From NCBI GenBank assembly GCA_963820995.1, contig CAWGCL010000003.1, positions 46,850 to 110,849 on the forward strand: a stretch of 64,000 bases of DNA, read 5' to 3'. The notes under the pieces were generated by a model. The model searched no databases. It was not told the origin of the DNA and was given only the letters and a program-made list of their open reading frames with translations. The position numbers and the translations under genes were made by a program. The DNA is from JAGTVG01 sp963820995 (GTDB lineage: Bacteria; Bacteroidota; Bacteroidia; Cytophagales; Cyclobacteriaceae). Of this stretch, positions 36,582-45,957 are shown piece after piece (within the stretch, counting starts at the first letter, position 1; the number at the start of each line of letters is the position of its first letter).

Positions 36582-37001
36582 TCAACCTACAAAATCACCA
36601 TACTGGTATCGGCACTGTTTGTATTTTTTTTTCAGCCTTATCTGCCAACCTGGTCCATTTTTGAAGAAGAGAACTGTTTTTACACCAAAATTATGCATAA
36701 ACCTGCTGAACCCGTTTTTGTTGGGGGGTATCTTTTCCGGTACGATCAGAAATTCAAATCCAAATTTCTTAGTGACTTCCTCGAAGCACTTGTTCCCGGT
36801 CAATGTGCCTTTCGAATCGCTCCGAACAATATAACGGATATTTTTCTTTTTAGGACCTTCTTTTTTGGCATCCGGCCTTGCCTTGGGATTCGTAGCCTGA
36901 GTAGATAAGATCTCTCCATTTTCCGAAATAGATTGTCCAAAACCTTTAAGGCATAGTAGGATCAATCCCATAAAAAACACTAGAGAATATAATAGCCGCA
37001 T
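36582..37001 (-). CDS. Exported protein of unknown function
   Basis: A 139-residue protein with an N-terminal hydrophobic signal segment (MRLLYSLVFFMGLILLCLKGFGQ) and a Lys-rich basic mature part (RPDAKKEGPKKKNIRYIVRSD, QIRLKKKYKQCRYQYGDFVG). It has two Cys residues (C in NKCFEEVTKKFG and KQCRY) that could form a disulfide. No recognised domain. It is convergent with purB; 225 bases of noncoding sequence separate them, containing an imperfect direct repeat (36400-36423 and 36466-36490). Confidence 0.6.
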   Translation of the reverse strand: MRLLYSLVFFMGLILLCLKGFGQSISENGEILSTQATNPKARPDAKKEGPKKKNIRYIVRSDSKGTLTGNKCFEEVTKKFGFEFLIVPEKIPPNKNGFSRFMHNFGVKTVLFFKNGPGWQIRLKKKYKQCRYQYGDFVG

Positions 37002-37059
37002 TCCCGGGTCTCGCTTTTTTACAAAGGTAGGGAATCAAAGATATTATCAAATCTTTCGA

Positions 37060-38550
37060 TCAGGATTCTGACTCAGGATCATATAGGCTCTCATTTTGTT
37101 CAAAATCGTAAAGTGTTAACAAACGGAGGTTATAATAGGCTGACCAGAAGCTTCTTAATGAGGCGATATAGGCCCTTTTAGCATCATCCTTATCCCTCAG
37201 GGCGAGGTTCATATCAGTAATGCTTATTTTACCAATCAAATATCGATTTTTTGCAATGTTATATCTCTTATCAGCAATTTCATCAGCCTTCTGTGAGATA
37301 ACAACCTGATCCTTTAGCATTTTAAATTGTTTTACCTGGGTGAATATTTCTTCATCAAAGTTAATTTCTTCAAGCTGTATGGTATATTCCTCAAGTTTCA
37401 GGCTTGCCTCTGCCGTTTTTACCCTTGACTTTTGCCTGCCCCAATCCACAATCGGTATCTGGAAGCCGATGCGTACCTGAGTTCCATTTACTGTGTTTGT
37501 ATACATGTCAGGAAAGCCTGAAGTAGAGTATCCTGACAAGCCATACCCTGCTTCAAGCATGGCATTTAATCCGGTTTCTCCTCTGGCCTGTGCCACATCC
37601 CTTTCTGCTTCCAATTGTCGTCTTATAAATCCCACAGCATCGGGCCTGTTCTTTCTGGCAATGTCTATTGCAGCATTTTCATTGACATTAAAATTGGGGA
37701 TAAAATCAGGTAATTCTAATGTTACATTTTCAATGTATGTTATTCCCACAAAAGTTTTCAGCCTCAATCCTGAAGTTTCAAGGTCGACCAATGCCTGAGC
37801 TACCTGTTGACGCGAGTTCATCACATTGAGTTCAAGGTCCAGCAGTTCATTCTCGGCGATCCTACCCAGGTTATACCGGCCTTGTCCGATTTTGTAAATG
37901 GTATCATTATTAGCCAGGTTTTTCTGTGCAATTTCCAGGCTGATCTGGGCCAGCAATAAATCAAAAAACCGGTTAGTGGCAATCAGGGATATATTTTCAA
38001 GATCTTCCACGAATTCTCTCTTTGATTCTTCGAAACGTAGAGGCTCTATCCTTTTATCCCATTTAAGATCGTTGAAGAAAAACAGAGGTTGCTCCAATCC
38101 AATACCCACTGGTACACCGCTATAAATTTTTTCATCGGTTTCAAAATTATCAAACCTGTTTACACCGGTTGACAGCATAAACCGGGTTCCGGTAACTGCC
38201 AATGATTGTTCCAGCCGGAGATTTACATTTGAATTATTCTGGTTTACCAATCTGAAATCATAGGATCCATCAGGTTGCCTGACCTCATCATACCTTCTCT
38301 GCCAGCTTGGAAATACACCGTCAAGTGATAACTGGGGATTATAGTTTGATTTGAATACACGGTACTGCCAGTATCTGTTTTCTTTTCGTACAGATGCCTG
38401 AAGGGCCCAAATTGACCTGTTCCTGGCAAGACTTACTATTTCTTTCAGGTCAAAGGATTCAGTTGTTATCAATAATGTGTCCTGTCCATAGCTAATGACC
38501 GAAATACAGGAAAAAGCAAATACAAAAAATAAAGATTTAATATTACTCAT
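37060..38550 (-). CDS. TolC-family outer membrane efflux protein
   Basis: A 496-residue outer-membrane efflux protein with a Sec signal peptide (FVFAFSCISVISYGQ). Two OEP repeat regions (about 60-270 and 280-480) show the alternating long coiled-coil helices and beta segments of TolC, including an internal repeat of NRYLIGKISITDMNLALRDKDDAKRAYIASLRSFW. It would form the trimeric outer-membrane duct of an efflux or secretion complex. Its ATG overlaps the end of the FtsX-like permease gene by 8 bases, and a membrane-fusion gene lies upstream, so it completes a three-gene exporter operon. Confidence 0.93.
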   Translation of the reverse strand: MSNIKSLFFVFAFSCISVISYGQDTLLITTESFDLKEIVSLARNRSIWALQASVRKENRYWQYRVFKSNYNPQLSLDGVFPSWQRRYDEVRQPDGSYDFRLVNQNNSNVNLRLEQSLAVTGTRFMLSTGVNRFDNFETDEKIYSGVPVGIGLEQPLFFFNDLKWDKRIEPLRFEESKREFVEDLENISLIATNRFFDLLLAQISLEIAQKNLANNDTIYKIGQGRYNLGRIAENELLDLELNVMNSRQQVAQALVDLETSGLRLKTFVGITYIENVTLELPDFIPNFNVNENAAIDIARKNRPDAVGFIRRQLEAERDVAQARGETGLNAMLEAGYGLSGYSTSGFPDMYTNTVNGTQVRIGFQIPIVDWGRQKSRVKTAEASLKLEEYTIQLEEINFDEEIFTQVKQFKMLKDQVVISQKADEIADKRYNIAKNRYLIGKISITDMNLALRDKDDAKRAYIASLRSFWSAYYNLRLLTLYDFEQNESLYDPESES

Positions 38551-39913
38551 AACGTAAAGAAGTTATAGGATCCTGTTCTGCAGCTCTTCGTGCCGGGGTA
38601 ATTCCAAAAATCAGTCCGACCGTTGCAGCAACTCCAAATGAAACAATGATTGAAAATGTGGTAACGATAGTGGGAATGTCCGCGATATTGGAGATGATAA
38701 GGGCCATGATAACGCCAAGAATTACTCCAATTATCCCTCCAGTGATGCTGATCATTACAGCTTCAAGAAGGAACTGCTGTACGATATCGATTTTTTTCGC
38801 ACCTACAGCTAGTCTGAGACCAATTTCCTTAATCCTTTCCAGGACGGAAGCCAGCATAATGTTCATTATGCCTATGCCTCCGACTACAAGGGATATTCCT
38901 GCAATCGCACCTAATACTATGTTAAAAATGTTTTTTGTCCGTTGTTGTTGTTTCAGTAACATTTCAGGGATGGTGATCTCATAATCTACTACCTCATAAT
39001 GTCTCCGTTTCAGCATCCTCGATATTATTTCTGCAGTAGTTTCAAGTTGGTCAGTTTCTTCAACCTGTACTGTTAAACGGTCAATCTGATGATAATTTAC
39101 CGCCTTTTCATCATCTGCATCATCTTCTCCGCCCCCTCCAATGATAATCATTCTTCCACGGCTGAATCCAGATCCGCCGGTTAACATGTTTCCGGTAACA
39201 AGATCTCTGTTTTCATAGCGGATTAGAATGGATTGAATGGGTGTGTATACATCCATATTGAAATTGCGAATGCCGAGGTTTTCTATACTTTTTTCAGAAA
39301 TATATCTTTCTTCAAGAACCCCAACGACCTCAAGCCACTGACTCCCACATTTAATGGTCTTGCCAATAGGATCTTCAGTTGAGAAAAACTTGGTGCTCAC
39401 AGCTTTACCAATGATACACACCGGTGATCCCAGTAAAATCTGTTCAGGTGTGAACATTTTTCCATCGGACAGATTAAAACTGGTAAGATCAAAATAAGTG
39501 GGTGTAACCCCCACCAGTTTGGTAGATCTTCTGATCCCTTTTTTAATTATATAAGTGTCAATTATTATTTCGGGGCTATTTTCCTGAATGGTTGGAATTA
39601 TATCAATAATAGCCTGGGCGTCGCGCATGGTTAAACCAGGTGAAAATTTCTTCTTTTCCTTTTCTGAATCATCAGAAGATTCAGCAAGATTTTTTTCCTC
39701 CTGTTCAACGATTGGCTCGATTACTATATTATTTACACCTACAAGCCTGATCTGTTCCAGGATTTCCTGTTGTGCTCCATTCCCGATTGCCAGCATGGCA
39801 ATTACAGCACCTACCCCAAAAATTATTCCAAGAGCTGTTAATATGGAGCGCAGCTTATTGGATATTACTGCGTCAAATGCCACATAAAAATTGGCTGATA
39901 ATCTTTCCCACAT
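38543..39913 (-). CDS. MacB/FtsX-type ABC transporter permease
   Basis: A 456-residue permease with the FtsX/MacB layout: one N-terminal helix (about 20-45; ILTALGIIFGVGAVIAMLAIG), a MacB_PCD periplasmic domain (about 45-315) carrying a Gly-rich insert near SGFSRGRMIIIGGGGED, and three C-terminal helices with the conserved ERIKEIGLRLAVGA coupling segment and TPARRAAEQDPITSLRYE end. MacB proper carries its ATPase on the same chain; here there is none, so a separate LolD-type ATPase is needed, and none is in this window. It lies 22 bases after the membrane-fusion gene and overlaps the TolC gene. Confidence 0.93.
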   Translation of the reverse strand: MWERLSANFYVAFDAVISNKLRSILTALGIIFGVGAVIAMLAIGNGAQQEILEQIRLVGVNNIVIEPIVEQEEKNLAESSDDSEKEKKKFSPGLTMRDAQAIIDIIPTIQENSPEIIIDTYIIKKGIRRSTKLVGVTPTYFDLTSFNLSDGKMFTPEQILLGSPVCIIGKAVSTKFFSTEDPIGKTIKCGSQWLEVVGVLEERYISEKSIENLGIRNFNMDVYTPIQSILIRYENRDLVTGNMLTGGSGFSRGRMIIIGGGGEDDADDEKAVNYHQIDRLTVQVEETDQLETTAEIISRMLKRRHYEVVDYEITIPEMLLKQQQRTKNIFNIVLGAIAGISLVVGGIGIMNIMLASVLERIKEIGLRLAVGAKKIDIVQQFLLEAVMISITGGIIGVILGVIMALIISNIADIPTIVTTFSIIVSFGVAATVGLIFGITPARRAAEQDPITSLRYE

Positions 39914-39935
39914 AAGATTAATTTAAAATAAAAGT

Positions 39936-41486
39936 TTAACTACTCTGACCTGAACTTTCCTTTGAATTCTCTGCAGGAGATTCTTTCTTTTGTTCCGGTT
40001 CTTGACCTTTCTGAGTTTTTTCCTTATTTCCTTCTAGCTTTTGTACACCCTCAGTTGTATCAGCGGATTTAGCACTTTCCTGACCTCCCTGACCTCCCGG
40101 ACTCATCCTTCTCGTTCCCCCAGGGCCACCTCCGTCCGCCGGAACGGTTATTTTTCTTCCATCCGGCAATGTGATCACCCGCTCTTTTGGTTGTTCTTGA
40201 ACCTTTGGTTCTTCCTGTATGTTCCGCTTACCATCCAATTCAGGTAACAATGCGATTGGTTCGTCTTCCATTCCACCTGGAACTGATAGATAAACCCTGT
40301 CGCCATCCTCAAGACCAAGTTCAACAACAGCTTCATTATTATTTGTGCCACCTAACTGAACTTCCTGCTTAACTTTCTTAATACCTTTTCTTACAAAAAC
40401 AAAAGATATAGAATCATCCTTACTATGCAGGCACTCTAGTGGGATGAACAAAGCAGAATCCAGTACGCTGGTAATGATCCGGTTGCTCGTCGTCATGGAA
40501 GGCTTAAGCATTTCATCGGTTCCCTGTATCTCTATTATCGCCTCAAATACCTTGGCGTCTGAATTAGGCCTTTGCTCACCTACATTTGCTACGTTGGTAA
40601 CTAATCCCTTAAGTTTCTTTTCAGGAAAGGCGTCCAGTCCAATTTCCACCTTCTGTCCTGAAATGATCTTTCTGACATCCACTTCATTGATGTATGTTTT
40701 GGAGACCATAGTGGTAAGGTCTGGCAAGGTAGCAACAGTAGGATCCCAGGAATTGATCTGTGAACCTGCTTTGATTGCCTTTCCATCCCATCCCTTTGCG
40801 TAGATCACCATACCGTCTTCAGGAGCAAATACCGTAAATGAATTAGCCAGTTCCATCATGCTGTTTAATTCTCTTTGGCTCTTCCTCAGTTCCGCAGCAA
40901 CATCAGCCATTTTTGCTTTATTCTGTTGAAACTTAATGATGTAATTGTCTTTAGCCTGTTGGAAATTCCGCTTAGCCTTTTCCCAGTTAATTTCGTTCTG
41001 CTTAACTGTGGCAGGGGGCTCATAGGCTGATTGTTCAAGTACCAGCTCAGCTTCCTGTACTGAGTATTCGAGGTTGATCAATTCATCTCTTGCCTGCCGC
41101 ATTTGCAGGGCTGTATCCAGTTGTGTCTGAATAAATTGCGATTGGGCTTGCTCCAACTCGATCTGCTGGTCCTGGAGTTTGGTGTTAAATTCTGATCGGT
41201 CAAGATTGGCGATCCATTCCCCCTTCTTAACCACGGTTCCTTCCGGTACGATGTCGTTGATAGTGACATTATAGATCCGGTGTTCACGAAGACGCGTAGG
41301 CCCCTGTATTTTTACAGAATTTTTGGCTTCAAGCTCTCCCGTTGTCATAATGTCAACCACGAATTTTCCTGACTTAACAGGTAAAAAGACTTCGTTAACC
41401 TCAGATTTGCCAGCCCCCTTAAAGGTAAAAAACAAAACTACAACCACAACCACGGCGCCGATAATAATCAATGAATACTTTTTCAT
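39936..41486 (-). CDS. Membrane fusion protein (HlyD/RND-MFP family)
   Basis: A 516-residue periplasmic adaptor. One N-terminal membrane helix (about 5-22) is followed by a lipoyl-type half motif, a coiled-coil hairpin (about 105-220), barrel and membrane-proximal domains (about 230-420; GQKVEIGLDAFPEKKLKGLVTNVANVGE), and an unusual C-terminal tail (about 430-516) rich in Gly, Pro, Lys, Gln and Glu (including DGGGPGGTRRMSPGG and EKTQKGQEPEQKKES). The tail looks disordered and charged. It joins the FtsX-like permease and TolC duct encoded next. It is the first gene of the operon; cargo is unknown, macrolides, lipids and peptides all being precedents. Confidence 0.9.
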   Translation of the reverse strand: MKKYSLIIIGAVVVVVVLFFTFKGAGKSEVNEVFLPVKSGKFVVDIMTTGELEAKNSVKIQGPTRLREHRIYNVTINDIVPEGTVVKKGEWIANLDRSEFNTKLQDQQIELEQAQSQFIQTQLDTALQMRQARDELINLEYSVQEAELVLEQSAYEPPATVKQNEINWEKAKRNFQQAKDNYIIKFQQNKAKMADVAAELRKSQRELNSMMELANSFTVFAPEDGMVIYAKGWDGKAIKAGSQINSWDPTVATLPDLTTMVSKTYINEVDVRKIISGQKVEIGLDAFPEKKLKGLVTNVANVGEQRPNSDAKVFEAIIEIQGTDEMLKPSMTTSNRIITSVLDSALFIPLECLHSKDDSISFVFVRKGIKKVKQEVQLGGTNNNEAVVELGLEDGDRVYLSVPGGMEDEPIALLPELDGKRNIQEEPKVQEQPKERVITLPDGRKITVPADGGGPGGTRRMSPGGQGGQESAKSADTTEGVQKLEGNKEKTQKGQEPEQKKESPAENSKESSGQSS

Positions 41487-41787
41487 ATCTAAAACAATTT
41501 AAAAACAAGTATTTATGTCCTTATAATATAATGACAGTATCAATGTGTTAAGATACATCTCAATTTTGAAGAAAATCTATTTTTAAATGTTAAGGCATTA
41601 ATTTATTAAACTAATTTACGACTCTTATTAAAAATATTGAACGAAAATTATTTATTAGGTATAATTTTGAGATGCCCGGTAATATTCAGGATAGTTCTTC
41701 GCTTAGGATGAAATAAGGCAAAAGATATTTTATTGTTTCCTTGAGTTGGAAGCTGTTTGGTTAATATTGATATTTTACAATACTTAG
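41487..41787. other. Divergent intergenic region
   Basis: 301 AT-rich bases between the exporter operon (minus) and a methyltransferase gene (plus). TATTTTAC near 41768 resembles a -7 element for the plus gene, with TTG 10-15 bases upstream, but neither is a full match. No small gene or stable hairpin was recognised. Confidence 0.4.
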
Positions 41788-42561
41788 ATGAAACATATTA
41801 TAAGCTGGATCATAAAAAATATACCAAGAACGGTATTGCAAAGGTTCAGCCATTTTTTTCTAAGAATTATTCAGATATTTTATCTTGGGAATAATGTTGA
41901 ATGCCCGGTTTGTTGCAGGAAGTATCGCAAAATGTTGCCGTACGGAAGAAACCCAGCCAGAGAAAATGCTTTATGTCCTAATTGTCTTGCACTTGAAAGA
42001 CATCGATTATTATGGCTTTTCCTGAAAGAGAAAACGGGCTTTTTCAGTAATAAGATAAAATTTTTGCACATTGCCCCTGAACTTTGTTTTATCCATCGCT
42101 TTGAAGCATTGCCTAACCTGGATTACACGAGTGCAGATATAGAATCACCCCTGGCCAAAGTTAAGATGGACATCCATAATATCCCTTTTAAAGAAAATAC
42201 TTTTGATGCAGCTATGTGTAATCATGTGCTGGAACACGTGGAGGACGATATACAGGCTATGGAAGAGATCTGCAGAGTATTAAAACCAGGAGGGTGGGCA
42301 ATATTACAAGTCCCTTTTATGGGTAAGAACCTGAAAAAAACATTTGAAGATCCCTCAGTAACCACGCCTTTGGAAAGGGAAAAAGTCTTTGGTCAAAGGG
42401 ATCATGTCAGGATCTATGGGCTGGATTATGCTGACAGATTAAGATCAGCCGGGTTTGACGTTCAGGAAAACAATTATGTGATGGAACTTTCCGATGAAGA
42501 AGTCAGAAAATATGCCCTCCCCTCTGATGAGATTATTTATTTTTGTAAAAAACCGGCCTGA
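41788..42561 (+). CDS. SAM methyltransferase with N-terminal Cys cluster
   Basis: A 257-residue class I methyltransferase. An N-terminal segment with hydrophobic character (about 1-40) leads into a four-Cys zinc-like cluster (CPVCCRKYRKMLPYG, then CPNCLALERHR, about 44-75). The Rossmann domain follows, with an acidic motif TSADIESPLAKVKMD, the post-I region FDAAMCNHVLEHVEDD and RVLKPGGWAILQVPF. The substrate is unknown; in related genes the N-terminal Cys cluster accompanies sugar or lipid methylation. Its last 29 bases overlap the end of the convergent hydrolase gene. Confidence 0.85.
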   Translation: MKHIISWIIKNIPRTVLQRFSHFFLRIIQIFYLGNNVECPVCCRKYRKMLPYGRNPARENALCPNCLALERHRLLWLFLKEKTGFFSNKIKFLHIAPELCFIHRFEALPNLDYTSADIESPLAKVKMDIHNIPFKENTFDAAMCNHVLEHVEDDIQAMEEICRVLKPGGWAILQVPFMGKNLKKTFEDPSVTTPLEREKVFGQRDHVRIYGLDYADRLRSAGFDVQENNYVMELSDEEVRKYALPSDEIIYFCKKPA

Positions 42562-43519
42562 TATTTTTCTTCAAGTTAGCGAGGAGTCTTAAAATGAAGT
42601 TTGGTTTCTCAAACATCAGAAAGTTTAAGATGCTTCCTGCCATTTCAGGCGTTCTCAGATATCCAAATGATTTGTGCGGATTTTCATGGTTGTTGACCTT
42701 ATAATTATTATCAACCACTATGTTTTTAACTTGAATGCCGTGCCGGTTTTGCCTAAACTTATCAGTCAAATTATATACAAGGGCTATTTTATCTTCCAGG
42801 TCGGAATAATTCATCCATAGTTTATACACATTAGGAGGGGTTTTTAGTTGGACAGGTGAAATGTGATTTAAATTGCTCTCCGCTGCGATCTTTGCGCGAA
42901 TTACAGGCAAACCCAAGGGTGATCCCATTGTGATAAAAGTATTGATATTCACTTCAGGTATTTTATAAGAAAGCACATCGTAAGCGATTATTGATCCCAT
43001 GGAATGGCCAATTAATAATATTTCATCATCAGCATATTTCTTTATGATCTTTGCTGCTCTATCCCTGATGATATCTCCTGCCCTGCAATTTACGTCCTCT
43101 TCCTCTTCACATTCCTTTGCATAATAACCATCCAATTCTTTGAAATAGGTTCGAATTATGTTATCGCTTATAAATCCGAAATTCATTGTCAGGTCATCAT
43201 TCAGAAAAATCTTATCCAATTGCTCTTCCAGAATATCAAGTATTTTTTGTCGGATCGGATGTAGTCCCGGTATATGGTCGTGTGGAGAAGGAGTATAAAT
43301 CTCTTCAATGAACAGTGGGTGGTCAGGATCATTTTCTAGAGTATTGAGTGGTTCATCATAAAATACATCCGCCCAATATACCAGCTCAAATTGAAAGTCC
43401 TTCGTATAATTCAGGTATTTCTTCAAACCTTCTTCAATAGACTGTTTCCACCATCCCTCCAGAATTTTTTTGGAGGGTTTATTTCCGAGTCCGTGGATTC
43501 CAATAATAATTTTTCCCAT
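42533..43519 (-). CDS. Alpha/beta hydrolase, lipase-like
   Basis: A 328-residue cytoplasmic alpha/beta-hydrolase. It begins MGKIIIGIHGLGNKP, with the oxyanion-loop HG, and contains the nucleophile elbow LLIGHSMGSIIAYDVL. The catalytic His/Asp are not confidently placed. The start was set at ATG 43519; a TTG six codons earlier is in frame. No signal peptide. It could be a lipase, esterase or PGAP1-like enzyme. It is convergent with the methyltransferase gene, overlapping it by 29 bases, which limits independent transcription ends. Confidence 0.82.
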   Translation of the reverse strand: MGKIIIGIHGLGNKPSKKILEGWWKQSIEEGLKKYLNYTKDFQFELVYWADVFYDEPLNTLENDPDHPLFIEEIYTPSPHDHIPGLHPIRQKILDILEEQLDKIFLNDDLTMNFGFISDNIIRTYFKELDGYYAKECEEEEDVNCRAGDIIRDRAAKIIKKYADDEILLIGHSMGSIIAYDVLSYKIPEVNINTFITMGSPLGLPVIRAKIAAESNLNHISPVQLKTPPNVYKLWMNYSDLEDKIALVYNLTDKFRQNRHGIQVKNIVVDNNYKVNNHENPHKSFGYLRTPEMAGSILNFLMFEKPNFILRLLANLKKNIRPVFYKNK

Positions 43520-43645
43520 AACGATTATATCCCCCAATCTTCGGGAAATTATCCTTCCAATCAGGTATAATTCCTCAATTTACGAACATCTTACTGATGT
43601 AGATATTAAATTTAAACAACACTGGGTAAATAATTCATTTTCCTG

Positions 43646-44908
43646 ATGAAAACATATTTTCACGGATTGAAATTATATCATGTTGGGCTGACAATACTCT
43701 TCATGTTATTTGTTTTTACCCCCGGTGTATCCCAGATTCCCGAACATCAGAATTCCGATAATTTCAGCTTGATAACTTTAAAGTATTCAAATTCATCCGG
43801 TGAACTCGGGATTACGGATTTTGAATACAACGCACTTGGGCAGCTGACTATATCCAGATGGAAAAACCTGGCAGGGGATAGAAGTTCCATAAACCGGTAT
43901 GAATTAAATAATAAGGGCGAAATTATTAAAAAAAACAGGGTTTTCAGTGATTCTATTTCTACTAAGCAAACCTTTGAATATAACCTGTGTGGCAAGATAT
44001 TAAAAGAAACGTTTTCGCGTTCGGATGGAATTACCGGTGAGGTCATATACTCATATAATGTACATGGAAAGCTTGCATCGGCGACATGTAAACAAATGAA
44101 TGGCTGGTTTACAGGGAATATTGAATATTTTTATAATTCCTATGATGTATTGGATGAGGCTTTAATCAAAAAGGATGATAAGCCTGTTGGAATTATCAGT
44201 TATCAATATGATATCAATGGCAACCTTATACTGGAGAAATGGGATTTCAACGGGACATGGGAGCAATTATTTATTTATGAATATATAGCGGTGCCTGATA
44301 CGGTTTATACATCCTCAAATCCTTTCATAGTTAAATCAGGATATTACCGTATTGAGAATGAATATTATTCCTATGAAGGCGGCAGCGAAGGGCCTTCAAG
44401 CTACGAGTACTCAGGGAATAAGCTGATAAAGAAAATCTTTCAGCGTTCGGATGGGCTGACCACCGAGACTAGTTACCAATATGACGTATCTGGTATATTA
44501 TTGAGTTCAACGCGTAACTATTCTGATGGAAAATCAGCGGAGTTTTACTATACCTTTAATGATAATGGCCAAATGACAAGGCGTTGGTTCAAGCGTTCTG
44601 ACGGACTTGAAGGAGAGGAGAGGTTTATCTATGACGCCGAAGGAAGTTTGATCATGGCCCAGTATCAGAAAATGGATGCCTGGCTGACTGGTACAATAGC
44701 CCTCAGTCATGATTCAAGCGGATTACCGATAAAGGGATATTTCAAAGGGGATGAGAACTTCGATGCGGATGTTTATTTTTTCTATGATGACTATAAGAAC
44801 CTGGTGAAAATTCGATGGGATTTTTCATTTGGAAAAAGTCAGACCTACACCTTTCAGTATAAAGCTATTTATATCGAAGACTTCGACAATGATGAGCCAC
44901 CTCAGTAA
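43646..44908 (+). CDS. Secreted YD/RHS-like repeat protein
   Basis: A 420-residue exported protein (signal peptide ending near FTPGVSQ). The mature part is a run of YD/RHS-like beta repeats, each with a Y-x-x-x-G-x-L core: FEYNALGQLTISRW, FEYNLCGKILKETF, YSYNVHGKLASATC, YQYDINGNLILEKW. RSDG or YSDG follows in several (FSRSDGITGE, FQRSDGLTTE, FKRSDGLEGE). The two halves look duplicated: QMNGWFTGNIEYFYNS in the first corresponds to KMDAWLTGTIALSHDS in the second. YD repeats build spiral shells in toxins and adhesins, but no toxin domain is attached. Function unknown. Confidence 0.78.
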   Translation: MKTYFHGLKLYHVGLTILFMLFVFTPGVSQIPEHQNSDNFSLITLKYSNSSGELGITDFEYNALGQLTISRWKNLAGDRSSINRYELNNKGEIIKKNRVFSDSISTKQTFEYNLCGKILKETFSRSDGITGEVIYSYNVHGKLASATCKQMNGWFTGNIEYFYNSYDVLDEALIKKDDKPVGIISYQYDINGNLILEKWDFNGTWEQLFIYEYIAVPDTVYTSSNPFIVKSGYYRIENEYYSYEGGSEGPSSYEYSGNKLIKKIFQRSDGLTTETSYQYDVSGILLSSTRNYSDGKSAEFYYTFNDNGQMTRRWFKRSDGLEGEERFIYDAEGSLIMAQYQKMDAWLTGTIALSHDSSGLPIKGYFKGDENFDADVYFFYDDYKNLVKIRWDFSFGKSQTYTFQYKAIYIEDFDNDEPPQ

Positions 44909-45172
44909 ATTACAAATTTCATTCTCGTATTTCCTAATAAATCCGATGTTCTAATTGCATCCTTGCTTAAAACATGTCTAGATTCACTTTTATATTTCCA
45001 AATAATCCATGATTATTCAAAAGGGGCAAAATTAAGGCGCTCTCTGGGCTTATTTTCACATCGAATTGAAAGAAATCAAATAAAAAATCCCAACATTTCT
45101 GAAGGGATTTGAAGGGTAATAAATTTTTATTTATACTCATTTGGACATTAAAACTCAATTACCTTAAATACA

Positions 45173-45478
45173 TTATCTTATATTATTTATCGATGATTTT
45201 GAAGTATCCTGTTTTACCTTCAGTATATTGGACACCATAGTGAATTGTCTGTTTTCTTGTAGTATTTTTAGGTAGTCATCCTCTTCCACTTCTTCTTTTA
45301 CTCCCCATGGATTTTTTAATACAACATATACAATTCCATCCTGTTCATAAGTTCCAAGCACAGTGTATGTGTGACCTGTGACTATGTTTCCAATAGTTTG
45401 TGCAGAGCCAAATACGGGAACAAAAAATAATCCGCTTATCATAATTGCGGCTGCGATATTTCTAAAAGTATTCTTCAT
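45173..45478 (-). CDS. Small secreted protein like the calpain His/Asn half
   Basis: A 101-residue protein with a Sec signal peptide (cleavage near GSAQ, residue 26). The mature part contains GHTYTVLGTYEQDGI and VVLKNPWGVKEE, which look like the region of a calpain (C2) cysteine protease holding the catalytic His (here His36) and Asn (Asn56), then an acidic segment and ENRQFTMVSNI. The catalytic Cys half is absent in the protein and not visible in the 479 bases upstream. It may be a truncated derivative with its own secretion signal, an inhibitor or binding module, or a coincidental resemblance. Isolated gene. Confidence 0.65.
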   Translation of the reverse strand: MKNTFRNIAAAIMISGLFFVPVFGSAQTIGNIVTGHTYTVLGTYEQDGIVYVVLKNPWGVKEEVEEDDYLKILQENRQFTMVSNILKVKQDTSKSSINNIR

Positions 45479-45957
45479 GACTTAAAAAATTTAGTTAGTT
45501 ATAGCGATAATATTCCAATTGCTGTGCCAAACTTTATAAATCATTGAAAACCAGAAGGATAACAATGTGATTTGCTCAAAACTGTACAATAGATTAACAC
45601 ATTTATTTGAGATTGTAATATAATTGGACACAAATTCTGAGAAAATTAGCTAGATTCATAATCCTCATTGCCCACTACAATAAGTGTTCGAAAGTGTACA
45701 GTATTCTTTAATATTGTCTATAGCAAGCTAGACCTAAATAGGACTTGCAAATGTTTCATGTTGAATCATTAAGAAAATTACCTGCTAAGGATCAATTGAA
45801 CCGATCTTTACAATTTTAGATCTTGGAAATATTAAATGTATACAGCAAGTATTAGACCTTGATTTCTATATTTTTAGCTCCTAATAATTTAGTAATTTTA
45901 TAATTCCTGAATTAAGGTATTTAAGGATCCGGTGTCGCACTAAATCCTTAAGTATAA
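45479..45957. other. Intergenic region, 479 bases
   Basis: AT-rich sequence between two minus-strand genes. No frame with coding character, no tRNA, no strong hairpin and no recognisable remnant of a protease Cys domain were seen. It should hold the promoter of the calpain-like gene; no clear TAnnTTTG element was identified on the minus strand. Confidence 0.4.

Noticed and set aside
44967..45158. A 63-codon minus-strand frame after the YD-repeat gene
   Set aside because: No family, no start context, and composition like the surrounding noncoding DNA.
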